Shown here one piece after another: positions 10,928 through 23,680 of a stretch of DNA of 64,000 bases. The position numbers and the translations under genes are program-made. The DNA lies in contig CM019716.1 in NCBI GenBank assembly GCA_009760885.1, positions 14,089,702 to 14,153,701 on the forward strand, in the 5' to 3' direction. How positions within the stretch are numbered: the first letter of the stretch is position 1; each line of letters opens with the position of its first letter. The notes under the pieces were generated by a model. It worked only from the letters and a program-made list of their open reading frames with translations. It had not been told where the DNA came from and did not search any database. This DNA is from Achatina immaculata (taxonomy: Eukaryota; Mollusca; Gastropoda; Stylommatophora; Achatinidae).

Positions 10928-11756
10928 ATACCTCATCCTCAATAAGTAGTATATAAGTATACAACTGTACACGAGGCACTATAATAAAGTTGTCATACCA
11001 AAATGTATAAACTAGGAAAAAAATAGGAACAGCTTTATTACTTAACGTTTACAGCGATGTGATGTTTCGTCGCTAGCCTTCTTCATACAAACACAAACAG
11101 GACAGAGAATCAGACAGAGGAGACAAAGTATAGATTCGCATGAATTATATGTAAAACAAATAATTAAAAACTTGAAATTAAAAAATTAATGAAAATGAAA
11201 CTTAGCTTAAGTCTTGGAAGAACATGTGTTGAAAATCATGTACCCACTTTTAGGAATGGTGTTGATATGCGACCATTCCTACATTCAGAATGCGTACGTT
11301 CTGAAAGGTGCAAAAATGTGCATGGTTGGATGTAGAAAATATTTTGGTGGAGACTTATATCAAACATCACAGCTCCCTATCCATTCACTACCATCATCTA
11401 CTATCACCACAAGTCTCCAAAACATTTTCTACACCCAGCCATGCACATTTTTGCACCTTTCAGAACATGCGCGTTCTGAATATAGGAATGGTCGCATATC
11501 AACATTCTTAAAAATGGCCACATGATTTTCAGCTTATGTTCTTCCAAGACTTAAGCTAAGTTGCATTTTTCATTAATTTTCTTATTATTTGTTTTACATA
11601 TAATTCATGTGAATCTGTACTTTGTCTCCTCTGTCTGATTCTTTGTCCTGTTTGTGTTTGTATGAAGAAGGCTAGCACCGAAACATCACATTGTTTTAAA
11701 CATTAAGTAATAAAGCTGTTCCTACTTTTTTTCCTAGTTTATACCTCATCCTCAAT
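10928..11756. mobile_element. Fold-back element flanked by 16-bp direct repeats
   Basis: ATACCTCATCCTCAAT occurs at 10928-10943 and again at 11741-11756. Inside, a left arm (about 11009-11345) and right arm (about 11412-11740) are inverted copies, starting TATAAACTAGGAAAAAA and ending TTTTTTTCCTAGTTTATA. Each arm carries a GAAGGCTAGC-CGAAACATCAC motif. No transposase is encoded. A single diverged arm of the same family lies at about 63430-63630. Confidence 0.75.
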
Positions 11757-12544
11757 TGTTTTAGAGTAGTATTTTTTTTATCTCTAATATGCCAAACTAA
11801 AATGGGAGGTTATTCTGCTTGTAAGGTACACTCATGCATGCTAATGTGAGCAGAGTAGTAGATTTTTTTTTTTTAGATAGAAATTAACTCTGCTTATTGC
11901 TTATTGAGTCATTTCTCTGAAGAGAGCATTTGTAGTGCTCTTGTTTTACTTTTTTTTTTCTATTCAAGAAATATTGCCGATTTGACACTTGAGAGACACA
12001 GAACTATTCAGGGACCAGATTCACATCCATTTGACCAACCAATTGCCAGTTGTTTCAATTGCGGCATAAACTTCTTTTATATATTGGCTTTTTTTTTTTT
12101 TTTAGAAATATGTTTTACAATTTGTATTCTGTCATACAAAACAATGTTGAGATTCTTTTTGGCCAACTTTTATTCAAGCATTCCTGTCATTAACTCTTTA
12201 ACCCAGTAACTGATTTCCCTCTTCTGACACAGTTCATCGTTGATGACAAAATTCATGAGAATGAGAGGGGTGTCCTTTTTTTTTTTTTTTTATTGACGTA
12301 TTATTGCAACTTAATGAAGTGACAAATCTGAAAATTATCGTTGGTAGCTCCAGTTATTTCCTTTCATTTGGAAGTAGAATTCTCATGTGTCAGATTACTT
12401 TTTTTTTTATTATTATTACTAAAACTAAGCCCATTTTGCTTGCATTTTTTTTTCCAAGGAGCAACAAAACAGTATCAACATAAATACTGGATCCAGTGTC
12501 AGTCAGTAGCAACACCCTTTTACAGTCAACGTTGATATTACTTT

Positions 12545-13215
12545 CCATATCTGTTGTTGGGACATGAAAGCTGTCTGATGCTGGGACATAAAAACCATGC
12601 ATGATGCTGGGACATAAAAACCATATCTGATGCTGGGACATAAAAACCATATCTGATGCTGGGACACAAAAACCATACCTGATTCTGGTACACAAAAACC
12701 ATGTCTTATGGTGGGTCATAAAAACCATGTCTTATGGTGGGTCATAAAAACCATGTCTTATTCTGGGACGTAAAAACCATGTCTTATTCTGGGACATAAA
12801 AACCATGTCTTATTCTGGGATGTAAAAACCATGTCTTATGCTGGGACATAAAAACCTTGTCTTATGCTGGGACATAAAAACCATGTCTTATGCTGGGACA
12901 TAAAAACCTTGTCTCATGCTGGGACATAAAAACCATGTCTTATGCTGGGACATAAAAACCATGTCTGATGCTAGGACATAAAAACCATGTCTGATGCTGG
13001 GACATAAAAACCATGTCTTATGCTGGGACATAAAAATTATGTTCTGATGCTGGGACATAAAAAACTATGTTCTAATACTGGGACACAAAAGCCATGTCTG
13101 ATGCTGGGACACAAAAACCATGTCTGATGCTGAGACATAAAAACCATGTCTGATGCTGGGACATAAAAACCATGTCTGATGCGGGACATAAAAACTATGT
13201 TCTGATGCTGTGACT
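12545..13215. repeat. 26-bp minisatellite, about 25 copies
   Basis: The unit is GATGCTGGGACATAAAAACC plus ATGTCT. Left-end units vary more (for example GGTGGGTCAT at 12710-12745). The array gives spurious minus-strand reading frames with an FMSQHQTWF-like repeat. Confidence 0.93.
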
Positions 13216-14313
13216 TAGAAATCATAAGCCATGTGTAACATTTCATTCACTTCATCACACGGTTCACTATTTTTATCAGTAAAAAAAAAATTTGGAATAT
13301 TCAGAGTTAATCAAATACCTTGAGTAGTTTTCACAGCTGATGCTCATGTTTCTGCAAAACTGTCATGCACAAGTCACAGAATATGCAAATTTTGTGCAAG
13401 TAAACCTCAAAAACCTGTCAGTTTTAACTTAGCAAGCATATTTTCTGTCTAGAACAGATGTAAACATTTAAACATGAAGTATGAAAAGATGGGTTGGAGT
13501 AAAACATGAAATTTTATTACTAGTATCAACAGCCTCTGACACCTGACTCATGTTGCAACGAAAAAAAACGTTGACCGATTGTAGATAAAGAGTTCATTTA
13601 TTTGAGCATCAGTGGAATTGGCAGATGAAAAAAAAAAATCTGGCTTTCATTAATAGTATCTCACATTAGACAGAATAATAAGTAGAATAATTCCAGTTTT
13701 TTTAATGTAGTTCTAAGAAATTAAATACATTTATTTTGTAAATTATTGAGAAAGTAGGAAGTTACTTGGGTCAGATATATCTTTTTTTTTTCTAATAGAG
13801 TGGACACATGCAGTCTTATTTATTTAATGTTGAGTGTGACATTATTGGAGGTTGTGAATTGTTGTGTGTTGCGGCAGTCAGATAATGTGAGAAAAACCAG
13901 TGGATATTTTGTTTCTCATCATGTCTTTATGTATATATGTGTATATATATATGTGTGTGTGTGTTTCATAATTTCTACTAACGATGCTTTCCTATTCCCG
14001 TTTTTGTTCTTTTTTTAATCTACTGTTTTTTGGGGTTTTTTTTTTTGGCATTCTGTTTTTCTGTTCATTTTATTTAAATGTTTCTTTTCGTTTGTTTTAT
14101 TGATATTACAAATAATGTGGGTTTTATGAAATCCAGTAAGTGTCGCAAGTGGCATTTTTTTTTGTACCACTTTTGTGAAATTCTAGTCCTTTTCTATTGT
14201 TTAGATTTTTTTATGAAGAGATATGAGAATCATTTACAACATTCTGATCCAGTATTATTTTTTATGTGAGTTTTGCATTGATTTAAAGCTGCTGGTTGTT
14301 GTTGTTGTTGTTG

Positions 14314-14375
<62 letters not shown>

Positions 14376-17125
14376 GCTGGGAAGTTTGTTCATTATATTG
14401 ATTCATGACACTCAAGATGTTTATATTCTACACTTTCATTTATGGTTTTAGTGCGTGCATTATACAGTTTTATAATTTACATATAACTTTACTTTGTAAC
14501 TGTTTTTTAACTGCTAACTGAAAGTGTTTGAAAGTTTTTGTATTTAAAAACAATGCATTTATGAGAACTGTTTATTTTACCTTATATTAATCTGTTTTAT
14601 ATCATGCAAAATGTTTTAGATGTTTCTTAAAGATAGTGTTGAAGATAGAATCGAAATCAACTTCATGTGATACTGTTGATATTGCCAGTATGTTGAATTT
14701 AGCACATATGTTGCTGAACTAATCCAAGATAAAGGAAAAAAAGAAGAGATGCTTTCATCTGTAGCATTAACTGCGTATGATTCCAACAATTGTGCAGCAG
14801 TAGAAGTCAGTCACAGGTAACTGTCTCTTCTTAATCTGAATATATAACTGTGACACTGGTAAACCAACAGTGGACAGTCAGTGAGCTCACCAGACATTGT
14901 GTTCCTTTTCTGGTCTTGCATGACCTTCATATCTCTCTCTCTCTCTCTGAACCTTAAGTGCTCAGGGCACATGGGTCTCCTGCCGGGGTTTTCCACAAAT
15001 GCCTGTCCTTATGACCTTCATAAGAAAGGTTAAACCTAGAGTTCTAGAAGGAAGAAAAGAAGAAAAAAAAGGGCACGGTTATTGTTCTAACAAATGATTT
15101 TAGCAGACATCCACAGAGATGCACTGCCACTAATATGCTTCACACATAACCTCAGACAGATACAAATTTGTTCCCTTTTGTTTAAAGTTTCAGATTCCAG
15201 CGTCACCGCATTCATGACACTCCCATACATGCTCCATCACATGTTCCAACATCAGCCAAAGAGTCTTGTCTACAAATGGTTCCCATCAAATGTTGGTTGT
15301 TTATTATATGTTTTCTCCCACTCTCTGTTGCTAAGCATATTTAGTCATGATCTATAAGGAGAAAGAAGATCCCAAATGTACATTAGATGCCTTTGAGTGG
15401 TTAAAAATCATGAAGTATTGTAGTAAAATAGCGACAAAATAAATGTAATAGCAAAGTTGATTAGCCAGCTTGAAGCTAATGGAAGCAAGTGATTTAAATG
15501 TTAAAATTTCAGTCCTTGCAGCTTGAAGTGTTGACTCTGACCATAAATTTAAGCCACAGTCATGATAAGTTTGCCATGTGTGTGTGATGTTCAGCTGTTG
15601 GTCTGTAATCTTATAACAGTAACTTATTATATTTATTCATTGTTTAATAATCCTATTTAAAGACATTGAAACATGCCAGTATATTGTGTACTAAAGATGT
15701 TAATGCTGACACTTGTTTGAAATGTATATTTGATTGTATTATGTCTTTTTTTTTTTAATGTGTGAAATATTTATTCAAATGTTTGAAAGAGGAAAGGTCT
15801 TTTATGCATATGTTGATTGGTTGTTTGACCTTTTTGATATGCTGGTTGATATGATCTGTCTCAATCATGACATTAAACTGCTTACAGGACAGCTTTCATT
15901 CTGAGCGTCCATTTAATACCAGCCATAGATGATAACATACTTTGTGAATTTTATTTGCATTTTAGAATGTTTGATTTTCAAAAAGTTGAGGGTAAATATA
16001 TTTATTGTAGTAGTATGAACTGGATCTGAAAAAAAAAAAGAAGAAATTGTTGCACACATAATGTAGAAGTTTGAAAATTATTGAAAAAAAAAAGTATGAT
16101 GCTTACAAGTTAGAGAAATTTTTTTCTTATTTTGTTGGTTATTTAACTCATTGTCATGGTCAATAGATTTTTTGGGGGTTAAATGGACTATATAAATAGT
16201 AACTCCAATAATAAATGGAACTAATCATTTTAAAATTATGGTTTTTATCATTGCAGTGGCTCAGTATGCTGTCCTGCTACACAAATTAATTTAGTACAAC
16301 TGTCAGAACAAATTATTAAAAACCCATCCACATAAGGTTACTCAGTTGTTGTTTTTTTTTACTGATTGTAACCATTAACAGTTTCATTGAATATATCAGA
16401 TATCTAAAGTAAATATATCAGGGGTGTCTTATTTTAAGTATTTTTTTTTAAATGCTTGGGCAGAATGTGATGAGAGAGAGAGATACGTACTATGTACATT
16501 TGTGTGTGTATTTTAAACCACAACTCTCTTAACCTGCTATCAGAATGATAAGTGCAATATACCTGCATTATTGTTTTCTTATTATTAGCAACTTGGATGA
16601 TCATCAGATGTAAAACACTTAGTTCTGGAGATGGCACAAACCAAATTAGAAGGAAAAGCCTTCATTATTTTTTAAATAAAGCCTATATTTAAAATGGCAG
16701 CCACAATAGATAGAAACCAATATATCAGTTGTCTTGTTCATTCCATAGAACATAATTCATATTTAATTTGGTAAAAAGAAATGAGTATACAAGACAGGCT
16801 ACAAAGAATGTCATCATGATTTTTTTTTTAAATATTTTTTTTACATGGTAAATGTTATAGTTTTTTTTTCTGGTTTTTTTTTTTTAATAAATAAGAATAA
16901 ATTGTTTAATTAAATAAGAGTTTGTTTAAAGTTGCTTGTGAACTTTCTTTGCTTTGTGTTTCACGAAGCAGTCATCATTGAGATTATAATTCTTCTTTCA
17001 AGGATTTTCAGTGGATATCATAGAAGCAGCAAAAATATTACGAAACATTTGTAAAATTTGTTCTCTGGTTTTATGCTTTTGGTTTGTTTTTTTTAATAGT
17101 CTGTCTGAATTATATTAAATTTCAA
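13216..17125. other. T-rich intergenic DNA, few recognisable repeats
   Basis: It contains a GTT microsatellite (14288-14371), a CT run near 14933-14950 and many T runs, but no open frame with protein-like composition and no exon I can defend. It might include distal cadherin 3' UTR or noncoding RNA; the sequence does not decide. Confidence 0.4.
14288..14371. repeat. (GTT)n microsatellite
   Basis: About 27 GTT units with one short interruption near 14315. Confidence 0.97.
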
Positions 17126-17355
17126 CATTATCATGTATGGGCAACTGAGTGGCAAAGACTATCTCTCATGGCAGAGAGTGGCAGTTCAAATCTGGCTGAC
17201 TTTTCTGGTCACCCATCTGTGAAAATGGGCAGCTGGAGCTTGGTTAAGAAAGGCAGTCAGGTGTGATGCTGGCCTGGTTGCCCAGTAGTTTGCCAAGAGG
17301 TCAAGGAAAATATAGGCACTAACACTGTACCTGTGTGGCATGATAGGGTACCTAG
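17125..17355 (+). repeat. tRNA-derived SINE
   Basis: GGGCAACTGAGTGGCAAAG is an A-box-like segment and GGCAGTTCAAATCTGG about 45 bp on is a B box. The body (CACCCATCTGTGAAAATGGG, then GAGGTCAAGGAAAATATAGG) is the + strand version of the SINE at 62585-62865. Sense orientation. Confidence 0.7.
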
Positions 17356-18242
17356 CTGTTATAACAGTTGGTATTCATACTTCATGAGTTTTTATGAAAA
17401 TTGGGACAAATTTAGGTAGGCAGTGTGAAAGTCAACAAGTTTATTGGAGATAGTTACCTTCATGAATCACTTTCTTCATAGCTTGTCACTAGAACGAAGT
17501 GGTCATGTTACTTTGAGTCATTTAGTTATATCTACATTAGTGTTGACATTTCACAGAATGCACATGTAAGTTTCCTGAAATGCAAATGAAAACAAAAGTA
17601 CCATTTGATTGCATTTGTAAACATTATTTTGTAATATCCTGATTGTTGAGGGGTTTTTTTTAGATTTGTATATGTACTATATATATGATATACCTCACAA
17701 GTATTAAAACAAATTAAAAAAATGTATTAAATGCCTTTAAAAATTTTGATCTATTCTACATTTTGAGGAAGCAAAAAAAAAAATCATTTGTTAAATAACC
17801 CTTTTTTTTCTATTTATCAAAAGTGATTGCATTCATACATTGTCTACTGTCATTGTTACTAGAAATAAAATGAAAATGAAAGACACCCAGCCATATCAGT
17901 CAAACCCCCATAAACATTTTAACTTCCTCAGAACAAGACATTCCAGACATACTTCAAATATGAATTTTTTATGGTAATACAAGTGGAACATTTTTTTTTT
18001 TTTTTAACCTCTGTCAAGGTATTTCTTGCATCATTTCTCAGTAATGCCATTTTTCTGTTGCATATTCCAGAGATGACTTGTGTTATCAGCAGCACAAAGA
18101 TGTATGATGTACATTAGCAGCACAATGTTGTATGATATACAACACAGCATCTGTTTTCATTCTGATCATTTTAAAATATATTTGCTATGTCTTGCTTTGG
18201 GAACAGTGATTTTTTTCTATCTAAGCATTTCAATATTTGCAG

Positions 18243-18417
18243 TACAGTAGAATCCTGTTACAACAGACACTATTTTTAACGGAGCCTAGGTAATAATGGA
18301 CCAGGTCCACCTTACCCATATATATATATATATATTATTCTGGATATAGCGGACTTTTGATATAACAGACTAGTTAGCCAATCCCCTTGAAGTCCTTTAT
18401 AATGAGATTTTATTGTA
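18243..18417. mobile_element. Tigger/pogo-like MITE with TA duplication
   Basis: CAGTAGAATCCTGTTACAAC at the left and its approximate inverse (CTTTATAATGAGATTTTATTG) at the right are bounded by TA (18243-18244, 18416-18417). It is 171 bp. The interior has GGATATAGCGGACTTTTGAT, typical of Tigger-type terminal sequence, and an AT run. Confidence 0.65.
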
Positions 18418-19391
18418 TTTTAATTATTCCCATGGGCATATGTGGGAGGAATTTGATGACTGAGGAAATAGATTAAAAATACCGTATATCATTTATTAGG
18501 TTTAAAACAAAAATAAAATAATAATAGTATGGAGAAATTAAGTCAGGAAAAAACTCTTACCTGTGTCATTTGAAAAGTGGGATTGTGAGGAGGGTGAAGA
18601 ATGGGAAAGTGGGGGGGTGAAGTCTTTTGCCTTTAATTTCTCTTTTCTCACACTGCTCAACTACTGTAGGCTGGAGGCAGGTGTGTGTCTGGCTTACAGC
18701 TGTGAAAGGAGATGTGTGATTGATTCGCAGTGATCTGATAGTGATAATCAAGTTTTGTAATGCTTGGTAGTGACTTATGATCAACTTTTCAAGTGTTTTG
18801 TGAGTGATTTATTTTTTTATCTTATATATTTTTCACAATAAACACATTAAATAACATAAGCACTTTCAGTTTAATGCTCCATCAATTTCGTCTTTAGATT
18901 CATAATCATCAAGTTTTATATGGTGCATTCTAGGGCTTAAATGGAACTAGGATCATAAATTTGATATTTCCACAAAATCATCCTAATGAAGATAAATTTG
19001 ATAATTTTACAAAATCCCCCTAGAATAACAAATTTGTACTTAATCTACAAGGGCAGTCATCTCATGATACATTTTCAAATGTGAGCTATCAGTGTAGAAA
19101 AACAGCTGGACTTTTTAAAATAACAGTTTCTGAATTAGATTTTAGCTTTTATGTGACAACTTTTGTTAAACTGAAAGTGGTAATAATTGTCCACTTTAAG
19201 TTGGAATATAAATATATATAGTGCAGTTTTAGAAAATGGTACCCTAAGTTTAATGTTCTTTTAGATTTTGATCTAGTTGTACATGTAACTAGAGCTAGCA
19301 TCTGCTAGAATAATTGTTTGGCTTGTGGGCCCTATTGGAAGAATGTTTAAGTTAGTAATTAGAGTGCTTGTGAGCTGCTTACAATCATTGT

Positions 19392-20084
19392 TTAACTCTT
19401 TCCTCGCCACAGAAAAAAAATATGGACATTCCATTTGTGCCAAATTAAAAGCGCTGGTCTTGATCTGTATAGGGGGTATAGTTGTAAAATTGAAATAACG
19501 TATTTCCACGATAAAATTATATTTATTATGCATCAGAATAGCTGTAAATGTAAGAATGAAGAGTTTTTTTTTAGGAAAAAAAGAAGTAGTGTGATAATTT
19601 TAGCTGATAATTGTGTCCTACTTACCATCGTGTAGGTCTAGGTCTACCATCAGCGATGTCTAGATCGACCTGTAGCTTCATCTGATCTCGTCGTATGATA
19701 ATATGTAGCAAACTCAGTACAATAATGTCTGAAATAACCTTCTGATTACTTCTTCAGTCTGTTTTATGGTGTTTTATAGGTCAAAATCTACTTGGGGCAC
19801 ATTCGCGAACAGTGGTTTGGTCGTAGGGCTTGTCTGTATGCCTCAGAAATCACACAAAATATTGAAATTTCTCCAAAGAGGGACCCATTTTCACTCAGTT
19901 GTTAGGCACGCTTCAGACGGAACTATGATAGTTCACTGGGCATGCGGAAATAAAACGTGTAGAATTAAAAAATTACACTGTTTTTTTTTTTTAGACACAA
20001 ACAAGTGGTAAAATTTTACCAAATGGCGCTTGACAGACAAACTGGAAGTGGTAAAATTTTGCCAATCGGCACAGAAAGAGTTAA
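19392..20084. mobile_element. piggyBac-like non-autonomous element, TTAA flanks
   Basis: TTAACTCTTTCCTCGCC at 19392 and the inverse GGCACAGAAAGAGTTAA ending at 20084 form terminal inverted repeats with TTAA on both sides. Subterminal GTGGTAAAATTTT-CCA occurs twice near the right end (20008, 20049). TTAA specificity is characteristic of piggyBac transposases. No transposase is encoded in the 0.7 kb. Confidence 0.7.
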
Positions 20085-20864
20085 CCTTTTTATAAGGCTA
20101 GCAAAAATTTCAGAGGACGCAATGTGTTTTTTTTTCTTTCAGTAAATTTCTGTGAGCAGCCTTGCTTAACAAAATGTTGACAGGAGTATTCCAAAACATT
20201 TTAGTTGTTATATTTAATTTCATTTACTTCTCCCATAATTTATGACATAAATCTATATGGGTTTTTGTTTCGGTATAACAATGAAGGTTTTGAATGTAGA
20301 AACCATTTTCCTGTCAGGATAAGAGGGGGAAAAGTGGTTTGTTTGTTCAGAATAATCAAACTTACCACAGGTTTTGTGTTTGTTTTTATGTACAGCAGAT
20401 TGCTACCTTTTTAGCTTCTCCAGGCTGTCACTTTTTTTCTGTGTGCTGTACAAGCTAGGAGCCAACCTTCCTAAATTGTAATCATATAGGGTTTTTTTTT
20501 CTTAATCTGCTATTTATTTTGTAGGTATGCTAATACTGTAGGCGTTAAAATGTATCATTCTCAACAATCATGTTGTGCAAAAATAAAATATCTATGTCCA
20601 AACACATCATGGCTGTGGACGCTTGTGCCGTTTCTTTCAGTTCTGTACAAATAATATTACGTTTTTGTTTTTTTTTTTTAGTTATTGTAAATGCAGAAAT
20701 CATGTACGTACCCTTGGAAGCATGAATGTAGAGGTTATACTATGTTCCACATTGTTGTGGAAGCTTTCACATGCATAGATTTGAAATATATGCTTGACCA
20801 ACCATGTCTTAGGTTTGGCTATGTTTGTTAAGGTGCTGCAAGTATTACAGTCATAGTGTTAAAA

Positions 20865-21180
20865 GGTAACGTTGATGGTATGAGATGTGAACCGCCGTCA
20901 CTGCACGCGGTCAGACCGTAAGTACTCTGCTGCTTAGTCAGCAGTTGACCAGAAACTGCTGACCAGTGTTGCCATAGCATGAACTCCGTAGATAACTATG
21001 TCATTCCTCTTCCTTCCAAGGGTGTTAACCCTAGTACCAATTTTTTCTTGAGGTTGGTTGAACCCTGGGAGTTTTTTGCGAGCCACGGTTTGACCGCCAC
21101 CACCGTGGTGGGTGGAAATCAACACCGGGTTGCCTGGTCAGCAAGTGTCTAATCCACTACACTAGCACTGCTCCATAGTC
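20865..21180 (-). repeat. tRNA-derived SINE, second family
   Basis: Reading from 21178 on minus: GTGCTAGTGTAGTGGATTAG (A box) then GGTGTTGATTTCC (B box), followed by a body with GGTTCAACCAACCTCAAG. It differs from the 62.6-kb family. Confidence 0.55.
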
Positions 21181-21904
21181 ATAGTGTTTTCACGTGATGG
21201 AAAAGGTCTTTGGGTTATTTCCCACATCCCTGATTTTGACTTCTAGCAGTATACCTAAGATTATGGCATCCAGTTGGTGCAGATATTTGTGGCACTAAAC
21301 ATAGATGGTGTGTTGGTTGCATTTTGAGACTTACAACTTCAGTATGCCCCATTCCAGACTTTGATAAATACATATGGGTACAACAACACAAGTTTCTTCT
21401 TCCCATCATGTGATTTCTAGTATTTTATATCACTCAGTGTTCTGGCATCCAACAAATAAGACACAAATTATATTGTATAATGCAGTTTAGATCTATTTAT
21501 CTACACAGACTTTCACTATAATTAAATACCTGCCTCAGCTGAAAATATGCTTGTGACACTTTATACAAAGAGTATGACAACTGCATATTTAGCCCTAACC
21601 ATTTAATTTTTTACCTTTCATGTCTGTGATACCTATGAGAAATTTCACAACTGGTTATTAACTTACAGCATAAATAAACAAGGAGGGGGGAGGGGAATTC
21701 AACAGATTACAGATTATTAGACGTCATGATCCAGAGAGGTTCACCAACCTTAGGGTGTCAGAAGTTTAACAGTCTGACATACATGGGGGAACAACTTCCT
21801 TTGATGATCCAGAGAAGTGTAATAGTTGTTTTGATCTCTATAATAGTTTCCTGCATAGTGTAAATAAACATCATTGGAAGAATGGAAAATCATTTTTAAT
21901 ATTT

Positions 21905-22032
21905 TAGGTATCTTCTACCCAGTTACATCAGCAGCAGGCCATCTTGTTTACAACTGAAAGGCCTACGGGAGAGCTGTTAGGGAGACAAAGTTCCGCAAGG
22001 GACATGCAAATGACTAACTGACTGACTACCCA
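21905..22032 (+). mobile_element. LINE family F 3' tip
   Basis: The + strand carries the last 30 or so codons of family F (AAGHL, GRAVRETKFRKGHAND) and a TGAC-type tetranucleotide tail (22010-22026). It is heavily 5'-truncated. Confidence 0.65.
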
Positions 22033-22039
22033 GCCAACA

Positions 22040-22835
22040 TGCCCATGGATAATCAGCTAAACAACCACCATCCTGTAAGCATTCTAGCAACCTTCAGAAC
22101 AGCAACAAATTTCTCTACATCTCACAGTCTGGAGTCACTTTTTTGTATGGTGCCACAGCTGTGCTGCAGGCAGTCCATCTCATTTCTATTGATTCTTCAC
22201 CAGGTTGTCTTGGGTTTGACTATTCTTTCACTTTCCCTTGGGTGGTCATCACAAGTCTGGTCTAACAATGGTTTTGGCATTTCGTCAATGTATTTTGCTA
22301 TAATTATGTGGATGTTTTCTCTACTTTCAGTGAGCTGGTCTATGTCATGAGTGTGTAGAACTGTTTTTTAAGTCTTTTTTTTTTCTAAGGCAGGTTGTTA
22401 GGATAATTTGTTTATCTCCTTTGTCTTCTGCTACAACTCATTTCATATAAAAGTATGGATTATATAGCTTTGATACAGTTTTATCTTGATGAAATGTAAG
22501 ACTGTTGTGGAATCTTTCTGAAGTTTCTCTGGTTAACAAAAGCTATTCTGGCTTCTGTTTCATAGAGTGATCATCAATATTAATCACTGTTTGATTTTCT
22601 GCCTTAGCTGTCATAACTTACGTCTTCTTCATACTGACTTTCAGTTTCATGTGTTCACTGACTGTACTCTGAGACTTTATCCCGCATATGTTGATGAGCA
22701 TGTTCTAGTAGTGTTGCATCATCATCCATGCAGTTCTTATCCTCAAGCATGGAGAATACTGTCTAGTACCTCTTCCAGAGTCATCTTGTTTTGTTCATCC
22801 CCAGTCTATTACAAAAATCTCAGTAGAATCTGACA
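22040..22835 (-). mobile_element. LINE reverse transcriptase fragment, family G
   Basis: On minus, from 22835: MLEDKNCMDDDATLLEHAHQ (the YADD box degraded to MDDD), then SEHMKLKVSMKKT and VMTAKAENQTVINID. Further on come TTW-RINRNEMDC and FVAVLKVARML near 22060-22200, the C-terminal part. There are many stops, so it is old. Confidence 0.65.
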
Positions 22836-23680
22836 AACATCCTTGTCTTATTTCAATTTTAGCCTTTGTCATATGGCTTTGATTAGCACTATACATGAAA
22901 CTACTTAACGATTTACATTTATCGTGCCAAGATTTGTCTGAACACATATACAGTTTTTTTCTTTGAGCAGTGCTGTACTTGCCTAGCATCACAAAATGTC
23001 AGACAGAACTACATGCCCAGTTCTTCATACTGAAGAATCGTAGAAGACCGAGTGTAGATTATATATTAAACACCACCCCATTCATCTGTTGCCAAGATGG
23101 ACATATCAAAGAGAAAGTTATGCAGCTACTTCAAGACAAGTCACCAACACCACAGAACACACGCGCAGGATTCCTTGCTAGCTCACCAAGTTGCAACAGA
23201 ATGTTTTGTGCGTGCTTCTTTTTTCTTTCAAATATTTTATATTCATATTACAGGTTGTGAAGAGTTTCGAGTTTATAAATAATTTGTGAACTTTTTTTCT
23301 GTCACTACAGTTTACACTAACTTCCAGCTATAGTTTGTTTTTAATTAAAAATCGATAATTCTTAAAATTTAAAACCACAAATGATAATTTTGATTATACT
23401 TTGATATGAATATTCGTGCAGTTTTCTAACTGCCTTTTGTGTTCGTATAATTTGCTTTTTTTTTTCGCAGTTGCTGCATTTTTTTGCAATTTTTTTGTTT
23501 ATTACACCACAAGTCAATTAATAAACTTATTAATACATAAAATCTTCCCAACATGTTTCAGTTTGTGTGTTTCTCAGTTGTAAATGACTTTGAATTCATG
23601 CAGTCATTTCTGTGGTCAATGACTTGCATCAGGTCAGATGGGGAGAATGTAAGGTAAAGGTGGGTAAATATTAACTCTAC
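22836..23680. other. AT-rich intergenic DNA
   Basis: No gene or clear repeat is seen. Short open frames lack protein-like composition. Confidence 0.4.

Noticed and set aside
12390..13246. Minus-strand frames with FMSQHQTWF repeats
   Set aside because: 26-bp minisatellite translation.
14223..14408. Poly-Leu/Val frame
   Set aside because: Translation of the (GTT)n microsatellite.
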